This document shows positions 24,888 to 36,844 of a stretch of DNA of 64,000 nt, in pieces. Positions within the stretch are counted from its first letter, which is position 1; the number at the start of each line of letters is the position of its first letter. Both the position numbers and the translations under genes were made by a program. Source of the stretch: Acanthochlamys bracteata (taxonomy: Eukaryota > Streptophyta > Magnoliopsida > Pandanales > Velloziaceae); the NCBI GenBank assembly GCA_019914995.1, contig CM034136.1, positions 6,711,270 through 6,775,269 of the forward strand, read 5' to 3'. The notes under the pieces were generated by a model, which made no database searches, was not told the DNA's origin, and saw only the letters and a program-made list of their open reading frames with translations.

Positions 24888-27332
24888 TCATGAGGAACTT
24901 CCTGCACTAGCCTTAGTTGTGGTCGTTGTCTTGGCATTTCCGTTGACGTCATCAGCAGCTTGTGAAAACCTATAAGGTAATATATATATAATGGCAGCAA
25001 AACCTGACATTAGGACTGTAAATTGGTTGAGTCTATATCTAGTAAAAGCCATACACATTCGGGTCTATAAAATTGACATATACCGTTTTTATTTTTTACT
25101 TCAGGTTGGTTGGACCAGGTTTTTCTGTATCCAGTTTGAAAAATAAGACCTAGACAAACCCATTTGCCTCAGGTTCAGGTCTACTCCAGATCAACCAGTT
25201 AAAGTATATAAAAAAGTATATATTATTAAAACTATAGTGATTTTACCATGAGTAATGGGTCTTATGGTCTGAATCTTCTCACCATACACCCAGAGATGAC
25301 CCATAAAATGCACCGGTCCAGAATTTAGACATAGAACCAATCCATTAGGTCAATATTTCTGTTTCAGGTCTGAATTGGGTAGGTACAAAGAGGGTCGGAT
25401 CCAGGTGGTCTGGGTGGACCCGGCCCACTTGCAGTCCTACCTTACATACAAATAAGAACTATCTTTTACAAGCACTATCACTTACTTACCTAGCTGCTCT
25501 TGCCTTCCTCTTCTCCTCTTCCAAACTATCAGGTTTAGCATTCTGTGAAAATCTACCTAATCGCGCCTTCTTTTTTGCTTCTACATCATCAGGTGTCTGT
25601 TGCACAGGCCCAAACCTAAGCAATGACAGAAAGGGACCATCTCAAACCCTGTCTAACACAATGTATGACCTGCTAATACATATACTGCCGTGACAATGCT
25701 CACAAACCACAAAATTGAGCAGGTAGCAATAAAAGGAAATGAATAGGGACCTCTCAGCCCTGGCCTTCCTTTTCTGCTCCTCTAGTTTGGTAGTGTTGTT
25801 TACTGAAGGCAATGTAGATTCAGTCCCAAACCTGATAGGAAGATACAATCCGGCAATATTAACCAGACTGCACAGAAAGTTCACCAAGACACGAGTACTA
25901 GAAAGCAGTAACACCCACACACACCATACTTCTCAAGCTTTATCATAAACTAATCATGAGCAAAAGCACACTGCAATATCAAAACATTCTCAACTTGTCA
26001 TAGCTGTAATAGCTAAAATGGCTCATTGGACAGCATACTTGAAAGCACTTTGTCATACACAGGATTAAAAGAACCTTAGTAGGGTCGTATATCTATCTAT
26101 AACACTTCGCCTCTCACCTATGTTGCACTTGGCTTCCCACCTTTACTGCATGCTATTGACCTTTGACCTTCTTTACGTTCAACTGAGTACTACTTTATTG
26201 ATTTAGTGGATGCTGATTGGGAAGCTGGGTGGTAGGCATAATATTACTGCATATCTATGCATATTTCTCAACCTAACATGTTGCCGCATGAAAGTCAAAG
26301 CCACAGGCCAAAGAAGGAACTGCTTTTTTGACCGCGGGAATGTCAAACATGAAGCATACCAAATGAAAATTGCAAGAATAAATACATATGAAGAAAACAA
26401 TCAGCAACATCAACTAATTTGGGACAGAAAAGTGCACAAGTGCAGAAGTATGGACGCGAGCCTCTAAGTTACATATAAACACTCAAAGATTTTATGTGCG
26501 AAAAAAGGTCTAAGCCAACAATTAATTCTGGGGGTCAGAGCCGACGCATTTTGCAGAATACAAAAACTCAATGGGACAACTAATCATCGATCAGGTATTG
26601 CCCTTACAAATTTTCTATCATACTATCACAAACTATGGAAGAAACAATAGCAATTCATTTAAGAACCTCATGAAATAAGAACTAATAACTGATATGTAAT
26701 GTGAGCTACAGTAGTTGAAACTTGAGGAATAAGTACCAGGAACAAGTCACTGTGCTCTTGCTTTCTTGTGCATGCATGGATCATCCAATAAATTGTTTGT
26801 TTTTATAATGTTTGATAACTTCATCATCAATGACTTCATTGAGGACAAAAACTTTTCTAATTGAATTGCTTCATATAGTTTCTCTTTCTTTCTTCTTAAG
26901 AAAAATTAAGCAAGTTCAATTTTAGGTGAATGAATCGAAGTATCTCATTAGGAAATACTATGGAAGAAGATCGCACCAATCCAAAGCCACGGAAACCAAC
27001 AGAAACTCCATTCTAACAAGAAAAAGCTAAACCATAAATGGAATTCAAATCAACAAATCAACTAAGAAAACCTACCGCTGAGCTCGAGTAGAACGTTTCT
27101 CCTGCTCAGAGAGCTGAACAGGCACGCCAAACCTTTCTGCACGCCGGAATTTCTTCTCCAAATCACTCTCCGACGGCACCGGCACCGCAGAGCTCTGCTG
27201 TGGTTTATCCACCACCACCTTCTCCTCACCACCGTCCTCCGCCGCCGTCTCCTCTTGTGGCGCCACGTCAGCTAGGGTTTTGCTTCTTGGGTCTTCTTGT
27301 TGGATTCCCGATTTAAAATTGTTTCCTTCCAT
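24888..27332 (-). CDS. MOS11: MOS11/CIP29 (SARNP, Tho1-type) mRNA-export protein
   Basis: Small nuclear RNA-binding protein of the THO/TREX-linked mRNA export path; the Arabidopsis relative MOS11 was found through immune signalling. Exons in transcript order: 27332-27076, 25831-25751, 25615-25490 and 24969-24888; 546 nt, 181 aa. After an acidic, Pro/Glu-rich N-terminus come five repeats of a basic motif ending R-F: DLEKKFRRAERFGVPVQLSE, EQEKRSTRAQRFG, EEQKRKARAERFG, AKKKARLGRFS and EEEKRKARAARFS. This is the Tho1/MOS11 C-terminal domain. No SAP domain is seen, as in plant members. All three introns cut an Arg codon after its second base just before the Phe of the motif. Intron 3 carries a hAT MITE. 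The start is the ATG at 27332 (MEGNNFKSG). It shares a short promoter region with TERC. Confidence 0.88.
25011..25439. mobile_element. hAT-type MITE with 8-bp target duplication, in MOS11 intron 3
   Basis: This 429-bp element begins TAGGACTGTAAATTGG and ends CCACTTGCAGTCCTA, giving terminal inverted repeats of about 15 bp with few mismatches. It is flanked by CCTGACAT (25003-25010) and CCTTACAT (25440-25447), an 8-bp duplication with one change, as expected of hAT transposition. The right part is rich in GGTC/GGGT words (subterminal repeats are common in hAT elements). No coding capacity. It sits between exons 3 and 4 without touching splice sites. Confidence 0.8.
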
Positions 27333-27653
27333 CACGAATTAAAAGATTTGATTTAATTTTTAGTTTTTCTCTTCCACTTTGCCGCAGTGATTTTGCGAAA
27401 TCGGGGAACTGAATATTGCTCCGACGAGAATTTGGGAACTCAAAATAATCTTCAATGCCTTTTGTGGGCCGGCCCAATGTTGATTAGCCCATTAACATCT
27501 GATGTGGCGAAGTGGTAATTGATTTCAACTCATCTACGCGAAGAAAAGAAAGGAAACGCAGAAATCTTTTGCTGTTCTATTGCCTGCTGCTGCTGAAACT
27601 GTTTTGTGTTGCTTCTCTGCTGCTGCCGAGAAGAATCAATTTAAAATCAAAAG
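27333..27653. promoter_or_regulatory. Bidirectional promoter between MOS11 and TERC with palindromic site II
   Basis: Only about 320 bp separate the two divergent start codons. Within it TGGGCCGGCCCA (27465-27476) is a perfect palindrome made of two TGGGCC/GGCCCA site II elements, motifs bound by TCP factors in promoters of growth-related and organellar genes. A further AGCCCATTAA lies just to the right. No clear TATA box is seen. Co-regulation of the two genes is an inference. Confidence 0.55.
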
Positions 27654-30600
27654 ATGGGATTTGCTTCAGCTTCATGCCTCCAGCCATTGAATTGCGCCAG
27701 GGCTCTTCGCCGGCATCGACCACGAGCTCCGCCGCTTCATTTTTCATCATCTCCGGCAGGTATATATATATATCTTCACCCAAGGCAATCGAATTCAAGT
27801 GAGTGTTTGTTTATTTTCGGTTACAGAGTGTGATTTCGTTGTTTTATTTCAGCTATTAGGTTTGAGTGTGGCTTTAGTCGGCGTTGCCGGCTGTCTTCAT
27901 TGCTATGCGCTAGAAGGACTGACGGAGAAGATCTCGAAGCTACCGGTGAGAAGTTGTAGCTTTGATTTGATTCTAACATTTAACAAAATATACTTGTAGT
28001 TTCACCGATTACATTGTTAGCTATACGATATACAATCTTTATTGAATTTTATTGAGATTAAGGTTACTCGCCGATATGCTGTTTAGCTCTGAGGTGTATG
28101 CTACTTCTTTGTTTTCCTCATCTTTTCTTATTGCAAATAAAATAAGTTAGCAGTGCTTTAGTTTTGGTGGGTCTTAATTTAATTCCTTAGATTGACTGGT
28201 GATGAAATGTGGTAACATCTTATACAGAAAGGAAGAAGGGAACCTGTTCTAAATTGCAAGGTGATACAAAGGATTCGGATAAAGAAGTCCATGATTCCTC
28301 ATCAGAAAGTACACAGCATAACATGCCTAGTAAATCATCATCTATCCGAACAGTTGCATTATGGGTAAAAGCTCTATTGCTGAATTGTTGCTTTATCTTA
28401 CATACGGAGCTCCAACATTGTTTAGATATTTTTGGGTCTTAGCTCCCTTTCTTTCTGCAGGTGTGTGCTGCTGTAACTTTTGGCATCACTATAGGATTCA
28501 AGGATGGTGTTGGAAAGGCGTCCGAATTTTTTGCAGGGTAGCCAAACACGATTATCAGCTGATATTTACTTTGTATGGGTTTTCTCCCAGAAATTTTTGC
28601 TAGCAATTCATGATGATGGTAGTTTGAATGCACCTTGCTGTATCTCTTAGTGTCATTTTCATTCTCTTCAGTAAATTACTTGTTGAAGCACTGTTGATTG
28701 AGTTGAAAGTTTTAAATGTCCGCCTAATGGAATTTCATTGCTTCAGTCACATGTTGTCTGTTTCAGATGCAATATGTGATTTCTGCTTTCACTATTTTCA
28801 TTCTATATGCATTTTCCTCTTATATCTCCTGAAGAAAAAGATTTGCTATGTTTACAATCATGATTAGTCTATGAGCTAATGTTCTTGCAGCATACTTGCC
28901 ATTATCTCCACCTTGTTTAAGTATATATAATGCTTCTTTATCTGTTCGATGCTCTTTATACTTCTGCGAATGCTTTTGTTACAGATACATACTGGAGCAA
29001 AGCTTGTCAGTGGATAATCTCTTTGTTTTCGTTCTGATTTTCAAATATTTCAAAGTGCCACAAAGTTATCAGGTAAAGGTGGTCGTCTCTCGGCATTTTT
29101 CACAACCCTTTCGAATTATGCTTTAATGCTCATCTGATTCTTTTGGTTTTGCTTATAGAGTAGGGTGCTTTCTTATGGTATTGCTGGTGCAATAATTTTT
29201 CGAGCTGTAATGATCTTGCTTGGAACTGCAACACTTCAGGTTCTTTGTTTTTTTTTTTTTTTTTTTGGTCTCACAAGATTATCCCTCAATTTCTCTCATT
29301 TTCCTCATTTATTTTAATTGTTTTTATTGATAGAGGTTTGAGGGAATTAACTTGTTACTGGCTTCAATTCTTCTCTTTTCTTCATACAAGGTAATAACTT
29401 TCTGTGATGATTAGAAACATGCTGTTACTTTTGAATTTGGCCCTTTAAATCTTTGCTTCTTTGTGAAGACCATGTATGCATATCATGACATACCAACACT
29501 AAGTTCTTAGGCATGAAACCAGATTGACATGCTAATGCATATTCTTTTCCTAAGTACTTAATTGTTGTGACAGTTGTTTGCTGCTGAAGAGGATGAAACA
29601 GACCTTGCTGACAACTTTATTGTTAAAACATGTCAAAAGTTCATTCCGGTTACTGGTAAGTAGTAAGACCTCATTCTTAACTCTTGCTGCTGCAGTGTGT
29701 TTGTCATTTGGGCCATCTTCATTGACGTTTCAGGGAATATATGTTTGTTAAATTCTGTTTATTGAGCTTCATTACGATTGTGTTGAAGATGTTTACATTT
29801 ATCAGAAGAATGGCAAGGTCACAGCATTTTCCTAATTCATTTACATGAATTGAGAAAAACACGTCTTATGTTTTGATGGCAGTATGCATACACAACTACC
29901 AGTAAGAATATTTTTGGTCTTTGTTGTACATTTTAAGTTTGAGTAAGTAAATCAACTGCTAGAAGGTTGGTGTAATCTAGACTCTATAGTATCATAAGAA
30001 GGAACAAATATGTAGGAGAAGCCTCAACTTCATAACAATATAGCTAAAGCCACGGCTGTGTCTCATGCTGAATGGTGATATTCTGAGTACTGTCATCGCA
30101 ACCTGCTTTACCAGAAATGCTTATTTGTGTGAATTTGCGACTTAAAGCTGATTGGTTATTTCGTTATTTGTTTGCCTCATCAAGTTGCGAGTTTTTTCTT
30201 AGTGCCTTTCTCCAGAAGCTTAAAATCTGAAATAAAAAGCATTACAGATGAGCATTTGCTTTTGCAGCTTACTATGATGGTGAGCGCTTCTTTACCAAAA
30301 AAGATGGTCTGTGGAAAGTAAGGTCTTCTTATATTTAACTATGAAGCATAGGTTTCTCTTTGCTCAGCACTAGTGTTGTATTGATATGTGCAGGCCACAC
30401 CATTACTTCTCACTGTTGCAGTTATTGAGCTCAGTGATATTGCATTTGCAGTATGTTCTTCTATTCCCTTAACAATGTTTCTTGGCCTTGTCGAAATTGA
30501 AGTTATGGACTCGACTTTTTATCTCTAGGTGGATTCAATCCCAGCAGTTTTTGGAGTAACAAGAGATCCTTTTATTGTTTTCTCTTCAAATCTGTTTGCC

Positions 30601-31714
30601 ATATCAGGTATGTTGTAAATACTGCAATGGTTATGTCAAATTAGTACTTCTAATCCATTTAGCATGCCATGTGCTATTGAGTTTGTTCTTTCCATAAAAG
30701 ATTGTGCCTGCCAGCACTTTATGAGTGGTTTTATGGTCATATGAACATCTGGTTTGCAGGTTTGAGATCGCTATATATTCTTGTCTCAGAAAGCATGTCA
30801 GAATTAGACTATTTACAGGTATTCTTACTTTAATTTAATGTTACGTGGAGCATGATACGTGACAAGCTGGATTTTCCAGAGTAATAAAAAACCACTAAGA
30901 ATTCCGTGATTCTTATCTCATAATATTTTTTTTTCTAAGAAACGTTCTTACTTTGTATTTTACAAACTTTTAAACTATGAATCCAATTACTGTCATTTGA
31001 TCATGCCAATCTGTGATTTTTTTTCCCTGAGATGCTTTACCAATATCTATGATACTCTGTTACTGAAATTCTAAAGGAATTTCATGAGTGTAGAGTTAAA
31101 GAATCTAGGTGGTTTGCACGTCCCGACTTATAAACCTGCTTAATTTCGGACATAATAATCTAGATTATGAAGAGGTTGACTTTGTACTGTGTGCTGCTGT
31201 TGCACTTCATCTTAACCTTACCATGGGCAAGTTGAATGTAACTACTTGTGCACAAGGAATGTACATTCTGGAGTGAAATGCTTATATGGTCTGGATGTAG
31301 TTCTAGAATTTTGAATGTTCTCATGGGAAGTTGCTGTTGGAGGCTGCTTAGGTTTGTGTAGTATAGACCTATAGCTAGTGTTTGAAACTGTTAATATACA
31401 ATGACAAAGTTTTTATGTTACCTTTGGTCCATAATTATTAATATAAAACCATGTTTTACATTTTCAGCCTGCGATTGCTGTTGTTTTGGGCTTCATTGGG
31501 ACAAAGATGATTCTCGATTTCTTTGGTGAGCAGGCTGCAGTCTTTAAAGGCAAATTTGTTGTTAAACTCTGCAACTATTGCTGTGAGGTGTGAAATAATA
31601 CCCTGTTTCTTACAATATGTAGGTTACCATATATCAACCGAGCTTTCCCTTGGTGTTGTGGCCACAAGCTTGAGTGTTGGTGTGCTTTTGAGTCTTCTAA
31701 AGAAGTCTGATTGA
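27654..31714 (+). CDS. TERC: TERC, thylakoid integral membrane protein
   Basis: TerC-family membrane protein needed for thylakoid biogenesis and insertion of thylakoid membrane proteins; later work links plant members to manganese handling. Fourteen coding exons: 27654-27798, 27853-27945, 28228-28364, 28461-28537, 28985-29072, 29159-29239, 29334-29390, 29574-29655, 30268-30317, 30394-30450, 30529-30607, 30760-30818, 31468-31525 and 31623-31714; 1155 nt, 384 aa. The N-terminus (MGFASASCLQPLNCARALRR) is Arg/Ser-rich and lacks acids, a typical plastid transit peptide. The membrane core shows the TerC signatures EQSLSVDNLFVF and AVIELSDIAFAVDSIPAVFG, whose acidic residues lie in transmembrane helices and probably bind metal, and a final helix pair ending LLSLLKKSD. 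Several hydrophobic helices match the family topology. It shares a bidirectional promoter with MOS11. Confidence 0.94.
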
Positions 31715-32319
31715 AGAACTTGAATCACAGAATTAATTTCAGGTAGAGAGTTGTGGAAGCTCAAATGGGCAATCATTCGGGGAACTTCTGTTCCATGTTA
31801 ATATGGTGACAGCGTGAACATCGGCACACCAGAAATGAAGAAGTTTCTTTGAGGTTGCAGTCATTCGCTTCTGGCAGAGACAAACGAAGCAGGTATATAA
31901 TAGAGTACACAAACGAAGCATATTTGTCAAGAAATGTACTTTCACTTCACATCATCATGTGACCTTGTAAGTTTGATCTCGACATGCTTGCTAGACTGCT
32001 ACTGTTCGTTCCTGCAAAGTGACAGCAATGTCCATACAGAGTTAACAAGTGGCTGCTATTATAAATTACACAAATTATGGTGATCTGTTATTGTGAAAAG
32101 AGTTAGTAGTGGCCTGATTATACAATTTATACTCCATTAATTTTAGTCCGCAAATGGGGAAAATGGGCAACTATGCTACCCTGCATACGCATACCTCCGG
32201 TGATTCTTCATCAGCTGACCGCTCTTAAAACTCATCTAGAAGGTTTATGTACCCAGACTATTAGTTGGGCAATGTTCCCGCTCGCAACTCTGTATCGAGA
32301 CTACCAATCAGCGATCCGG
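31715..32319. other. TERC 3' region and GSTL-A promoter/leader
   Basis: No independent gene. AT-rich boxes near 32060 (TTATAAATTAC) and 32115-32135 could serve as a TATA region for the GST gene. An in-frame ATG at 32173 extends the GST reading frame upstream, but the added residues are acidic in part and less like a transit peptide. Confidence 0.45.
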
Positions 32320-35300
32320 ATGTCGATTACCATTTGCTCACCGCACACCGTACACCGCTTCTCACCAACGCCATTAAATACTAAGTTCTCAGCTGCTGCA
32401 AAGCAAAAAATCAACGCTCTCTCGAACCATCCACGACTCAGAAATTTCTCGTTTCGAAGAACAAGAATCATCACTATGGCTGCTCGGTAATAAACCTGCT
32501 ACTCTACTCTGATTTAAGTTCTATTCTCAGCTTGTGATCCTTTCTTTTTGTGTTGTTATTTCGCTTTGATTTTGATTGCTTTAGAGCTGAAGTACTGCCG
32601 CCGATTTTAGATGCAAGCTCGAACCCTCCGTCTCTATTCGATGGAACAACAAGGTAGTTTGCTGCTTCTAATCCGCTGCTTTTATCTTCTTTTGTTGTAA
32701 CTTGCTGATGCTTTTGATCTCTACTGCTGTTAAAATAGCACGATCAAGTAAGGTTTGCTTGTTTTTGTTATGTTTCCGAGTTAATTAGATTTTACTGAAT
32801 ACTGTGAAATCCTAAGGTTCTATCTTAGCTTATGGATTTTGTTAGCTGTCTCTTGCTTGATGCTTTTGTTTTTCGTTTTTTTTAAATTCGTATTGAAACG
32901 GCACTGCAGATTCTCCCTTTCGTATTTCTTTGTTTCTAGAAAGCTCGAGTTATAGTTGTTCATTTGCTTCGGATTTTTTGTATTTTTAATATATATATAT
33001 ATATATATTTTTTGGTCAAAGGTTGTACATAGCCTACCATTGCCCTTATGCACAAAGAACCTGGATCACGAGAAATTACAAGGTATTTTCTTTCTCTCGT
33101 TCTTTTCATTTCTGTGAAATTTGACAAATTTTCTATAGTAAGAAGCCAGATTTATTATTTTTTATAAATGTTTGCTTGCTTTCAATGAGCAGGGTTTGCA
33201 GGAAAAGATGCAACTTGTAGCGATTAATTTGGATGACAGGCCAGCATGGTATAAGGAGAAGCTCTACCCTGGAAATAAGGTACCAGTTTTTCTTGTTTAC
33301 TTATTTGGGTTAGATGTGGTCGCACTTTAAGGCATCCTTAATCATGGATAGTTGGTGTGCGCAATGTATTTCGTTTTGTGGTTCCTTTTCATTCTATTAT
33401 ATGCTTGAAGAAATAGTTGATATCTGAGTCTCCTTCTCAGTGCACGAGAGTGTTTGTGGGAATGCATGCTCTCTCATGATTTGTTCTTTCGAAGGTTTAT
33501 TCTGCAAGGTCATGTTTGAATACAACCATCTAATAACATATTATGGAAGAATCCAGCAGGTCGTAGAAGCTTGCTTAAATCTCAGTAATTTCATTACAGA
33601 ATCATCAGCCTCATATTTGTAGCTGGATGTTATTTACTATTTATTACAGCTCTTCTTTTAATACTTGACATCTGTAATAGAGTTACATTTCGAATTTGTT
33701 TTGGTGAAGGTACCCTCTTTGGAGTACAACAATGAAGTCAAAGGAGAAAGTATTGATCTTGTGAAATACATTGATGAAAACTTCGGCGGCCCCAAATTGC
33801 TTCCTGATGTAAGTATTGGCTGGCTACCCTTCAGATGCTCTCAATCATCAAAATCTTGATGTGTTTCCAAAATGTTCAGGATCCTGTCAAGAGGAAATTT
33901 GCAGAGGAACTGATTTCCTACTCTGATTCATTCAACAAAACCATATTTATTGATTTACCTGCTAAGGGAGATGTTAGCGACGAAGTTGGTGAGAATGCAG
34001 CTAATAAATCTTTTCGCTTTTATGAGTTTGCGTCTGTGGTCAGCAGCTGATCAATCTGATTTATCATCTTTCTCAGCTTCTGCCTTTGATAAACTTGAGC
34101 ATGCACTTTCTAAATTTGATGATGGGCCCTTTTTCCTAGGGGAGTTCAGCCAGGTATTTAATTAGGTCTATTTCTATTTTGAATATTTTTTACTAATGTA
34201 ATACATATTGGTCATGTTAATCCAATTTTTCTTCCTTAGTTTCATTTGTGAGTTATTACTTACAGCTGTGGCTTTTCTTGTTTCATTGTCATTAGATGGA
34301 ATATCTTAAGTGATAAATATTAATTTTGTTTTGTTGGTTATGCCCATTAACTTGTAAAATATTTTGTTGGAATACCTTAATTTCATTTTAGTTATTGCTT
34401 AGCTATTTATTTCTTGAGACAGAATACCTTAGTTTCTTTTTGTTGGAATACATTAAGTAATAAATTATCATCATGATTTTGAAAATTGGAAGTATTAATG
34501 CATTTTTATTTTATTTTAAAAAAGAGCTAATTTATTACAAGTTACATGTTATGTACTTCTTTGCCTTTTGCTTTACTATGCAAATTTTCTTTTTGTCTAT
34601 AATTAATTATTCACTAGCACTCTGTATTTCTTCCAAGATTGGTTACTAGGAAGTGCCAGGCATATAATTTTGTGCTTATGTATTTATATATTATTTTAGG
34701 TTGATATCATATATGCGCCATTCATTGAAAGGTTCCAGCTTTACTTTTCGGAGTTCAAGAAGTATGATATCACCAAAGGCAGACCAAATCTTGCCAAGTG
34801 GATTGAGGTATCTTCATAATAATACCTAATTTAATGTCTCATCCAACTTTCTTTGACATTCTTCTACCTTACAATAGGTGATGTTTGAATGTCATATCCA
34901 AATAGCATGTTATGGGGACATTATACCCTGATAAACTGCATAAAGTACTGGTGTAAATTGAGATTTGAGTTGCATGGAATTCATCTTTTTATCTAACTAA
35001 CTCAGTTTGTTTATGTATAATATGTAGTGTCAAGCAAGGATGAAAATGCAGTGTCCCTTGTTTTGCTTAGGACACCTTTCCTAGCTAGCTTTGGTAGTTT
35101 GTTTCTTTGTAGGATGACTAAGTTTTGTCTCAAAACTGGTTCAATAAACCAAATCTTTACTAGTCTTGTACAATTACAGATATTTAAGACTTTTAAGCTG
35201 TGTTATGTTTGTCATGCAGTAGTGTGGAGATGTATAGATATATCGTGCTGAAGTTTGCACCTTATGTTTCTGAACAACAAAATTGCTCCTTTTTGTGTAT

Positions 35301-35515
35301 TCGACGAATGATTTAATTTTTCATTTTTTTTCAGGAGCTTAATAAAATTGATGCATATGTGCAAACCAAACGAGATCCTGAAGAGCATTTGACTAGCTTT
35401 AAGAAAAGATTTGGGGTAATTGCCTTTCATTTTACTTGAAATGACAAGCATTACACAAGGTTTAAACTCTATTTATTCTTTTCATTTGTCCTTTTTCTCT
35501 TACCAGATTAAGTGA
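32320..35515 (+). CDS. Lambda-class glutathione transferase (GSTL-A), probably dual-targeted
   Basis: Lambda GSTs have an active-site Cys in place of Ser/Tyr and act as thiol (glutathione-dependent) reductases, for example on oxidised flavonols. Core exons from the ATG at 32476: 32476-32486, 32585-32653, 33022-33082, 33193-33279, 33710-33808, 33880-33988, 34077-34153, 34700-34807, 35335-35415 and 35507-35515; 711 nt, 236 aa. AYHCPYAQRTWITRNYKG holds the catalytic Cys34; VPSLEYNNEVKGESIDLVKY is the glutathione-binding cis-Pro and ES region. The last coding exon is only nine bases (Ile-Lys-stop). Upstream the frame stays open. Starting at 32320 it adds 52 residues rich in Ser/Thr/Arg/Lys and free of Asp/Glu (MSITICSPHTVHRF..), giving 288 aa, similar in size to plastid GSTL2. 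I use that start, with 32476 as the likely cytosolic start. A 3' UTR intron follows the stop. Confidence 0.85.
32987..33008. repeat. (TA)n microsatellite in GSTL-A intron 2
   Basis: A run of about ten TA units lies shortly before the exon that carries the catalytic Cys motif (33022). Confidence 0.75.
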
Positions 35516-36844
35516 GAATTTTCCTCACGATGCAGGTCAGATCACATATTCCTTTTACGTCCACCATACTTGATTATCGGTTCTCTGTTTTGTTCACCTT
35601 CGCCTACCTTTTCATCTGAACCTAATACCATTAATTTTTTTTTTTTTGTCCATATATACAGGTCTCACGGCTATGAGGTTCATAATCTTCAGATATATAA
35701 ATAAATAAATGATGTCTTAGAGTGGATCAGTTGCATATTTGTTTCTATCCCACGCTTGTCATTGAGAACTATATGTCGTTGTTTCTATGTTATGCCTCTA
35801 TGTTATGCCAGAAACATTATGGTATGGTGTTCGTGAATGTTTCTTTGATGCAAGTAACTTAATGGTGTGTATGGTTGGTTTATCTTCATCGTTGTAGTAA
35901 TAATCACAACTGCTTAATACCTCTGTCCATCACAATGTCATTTGGCGTTTGTAGCTCTTTTTGCTTTCACCCAATTTCAATGCGTGATGCATCAGAGAAA
36001 AACGGCATGTTTATTATAGGATAAGAATTTAAAAATAAAAATAAAATTTAATAAAAAATTTTTATAATTATTTTATATTATAAGTAAATTTAAAAGTAAA
36101 TTTTAAAAAATAAATTTTAAATAAAAAATAATTTATTTTAAAATTTAAATTTAATTTGTATTAAAAATGAATTAAAAAAATAAATTTGAAGGGGTATGTA
36201 AACAAGCCCAAAGCATTTGATTCGAAATAAAGGCGTCTTTGGCGTTGTTGCATGCAGTTCTTGATTTATGTACATTGACAATTGGGTTATTAAATTAAAT
36301 TTTGGACCGCTCGACTAGTGCTGTTATCAGGTTGCAGTAATTATTAGGATCGTTTGAAAGTGGTTAAACTAAAAATATTTTTAGAAAATAAGATTAGCTT
36401 TTTTAATAATAATAAAATATATAGGATGAAAATATATGTAATAAGTTTTAAATGAATATTAATATATATTAGTGCGGTATTCGTTGGTACAAGTTTCTAA
36501 ATTAGAATTTTTATAATTGTTTAAATAAAACAATTTTAAATTTAGTTTTAAACAATATCTTTTTTATAAATTACCTTTTATCATAAACTGGCGGGTGGGT
36601 CTTCTTGGAATACGTCGAAGTTCGCAATTAAAACCTAGACGGTAATGACAGGATTATTCATAAACGAAATTAGCAGAAGTTGATTGAGATCACAAATTCA
36701 CAATAGTCGGAATCTCTCATTTCTTTGTTTCGTCACCGCTGCCGCCGTAACGCTGACTACTGTTGCTTCTCTGCCCTTATAGATATAAACATCACAGCTG
36801 CTGTAAAGTCTCTTCGAGTTATATCACCACTTAGAGAATTGAAA
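35516..36844. other. GSTL-A 3' UTR and intergenic, AT-rich
   Basis: Contains the GSTL-A 3' UTR with a probable intron (GT at about 35536, AG at about 35662), an AT-rich MITE-like element (36004-36209), a second AT-rich block (about 36356-36580) and the promoter of GSTL-B. Confidence 0.5.
36004..36209. mobile_element. AT-rich MITE-like element (copy 5)
   Basis: The left end is GGCATGTTTATTATAG. The right end, reverse-complemented, is GGCTTGTTTACATACC, matching at 11 of 16 positions. The core is almost only A/T. It lies between the two intact GSTL genes. Borders are approximate and no target duplication is evident. Confidence 0.4.
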
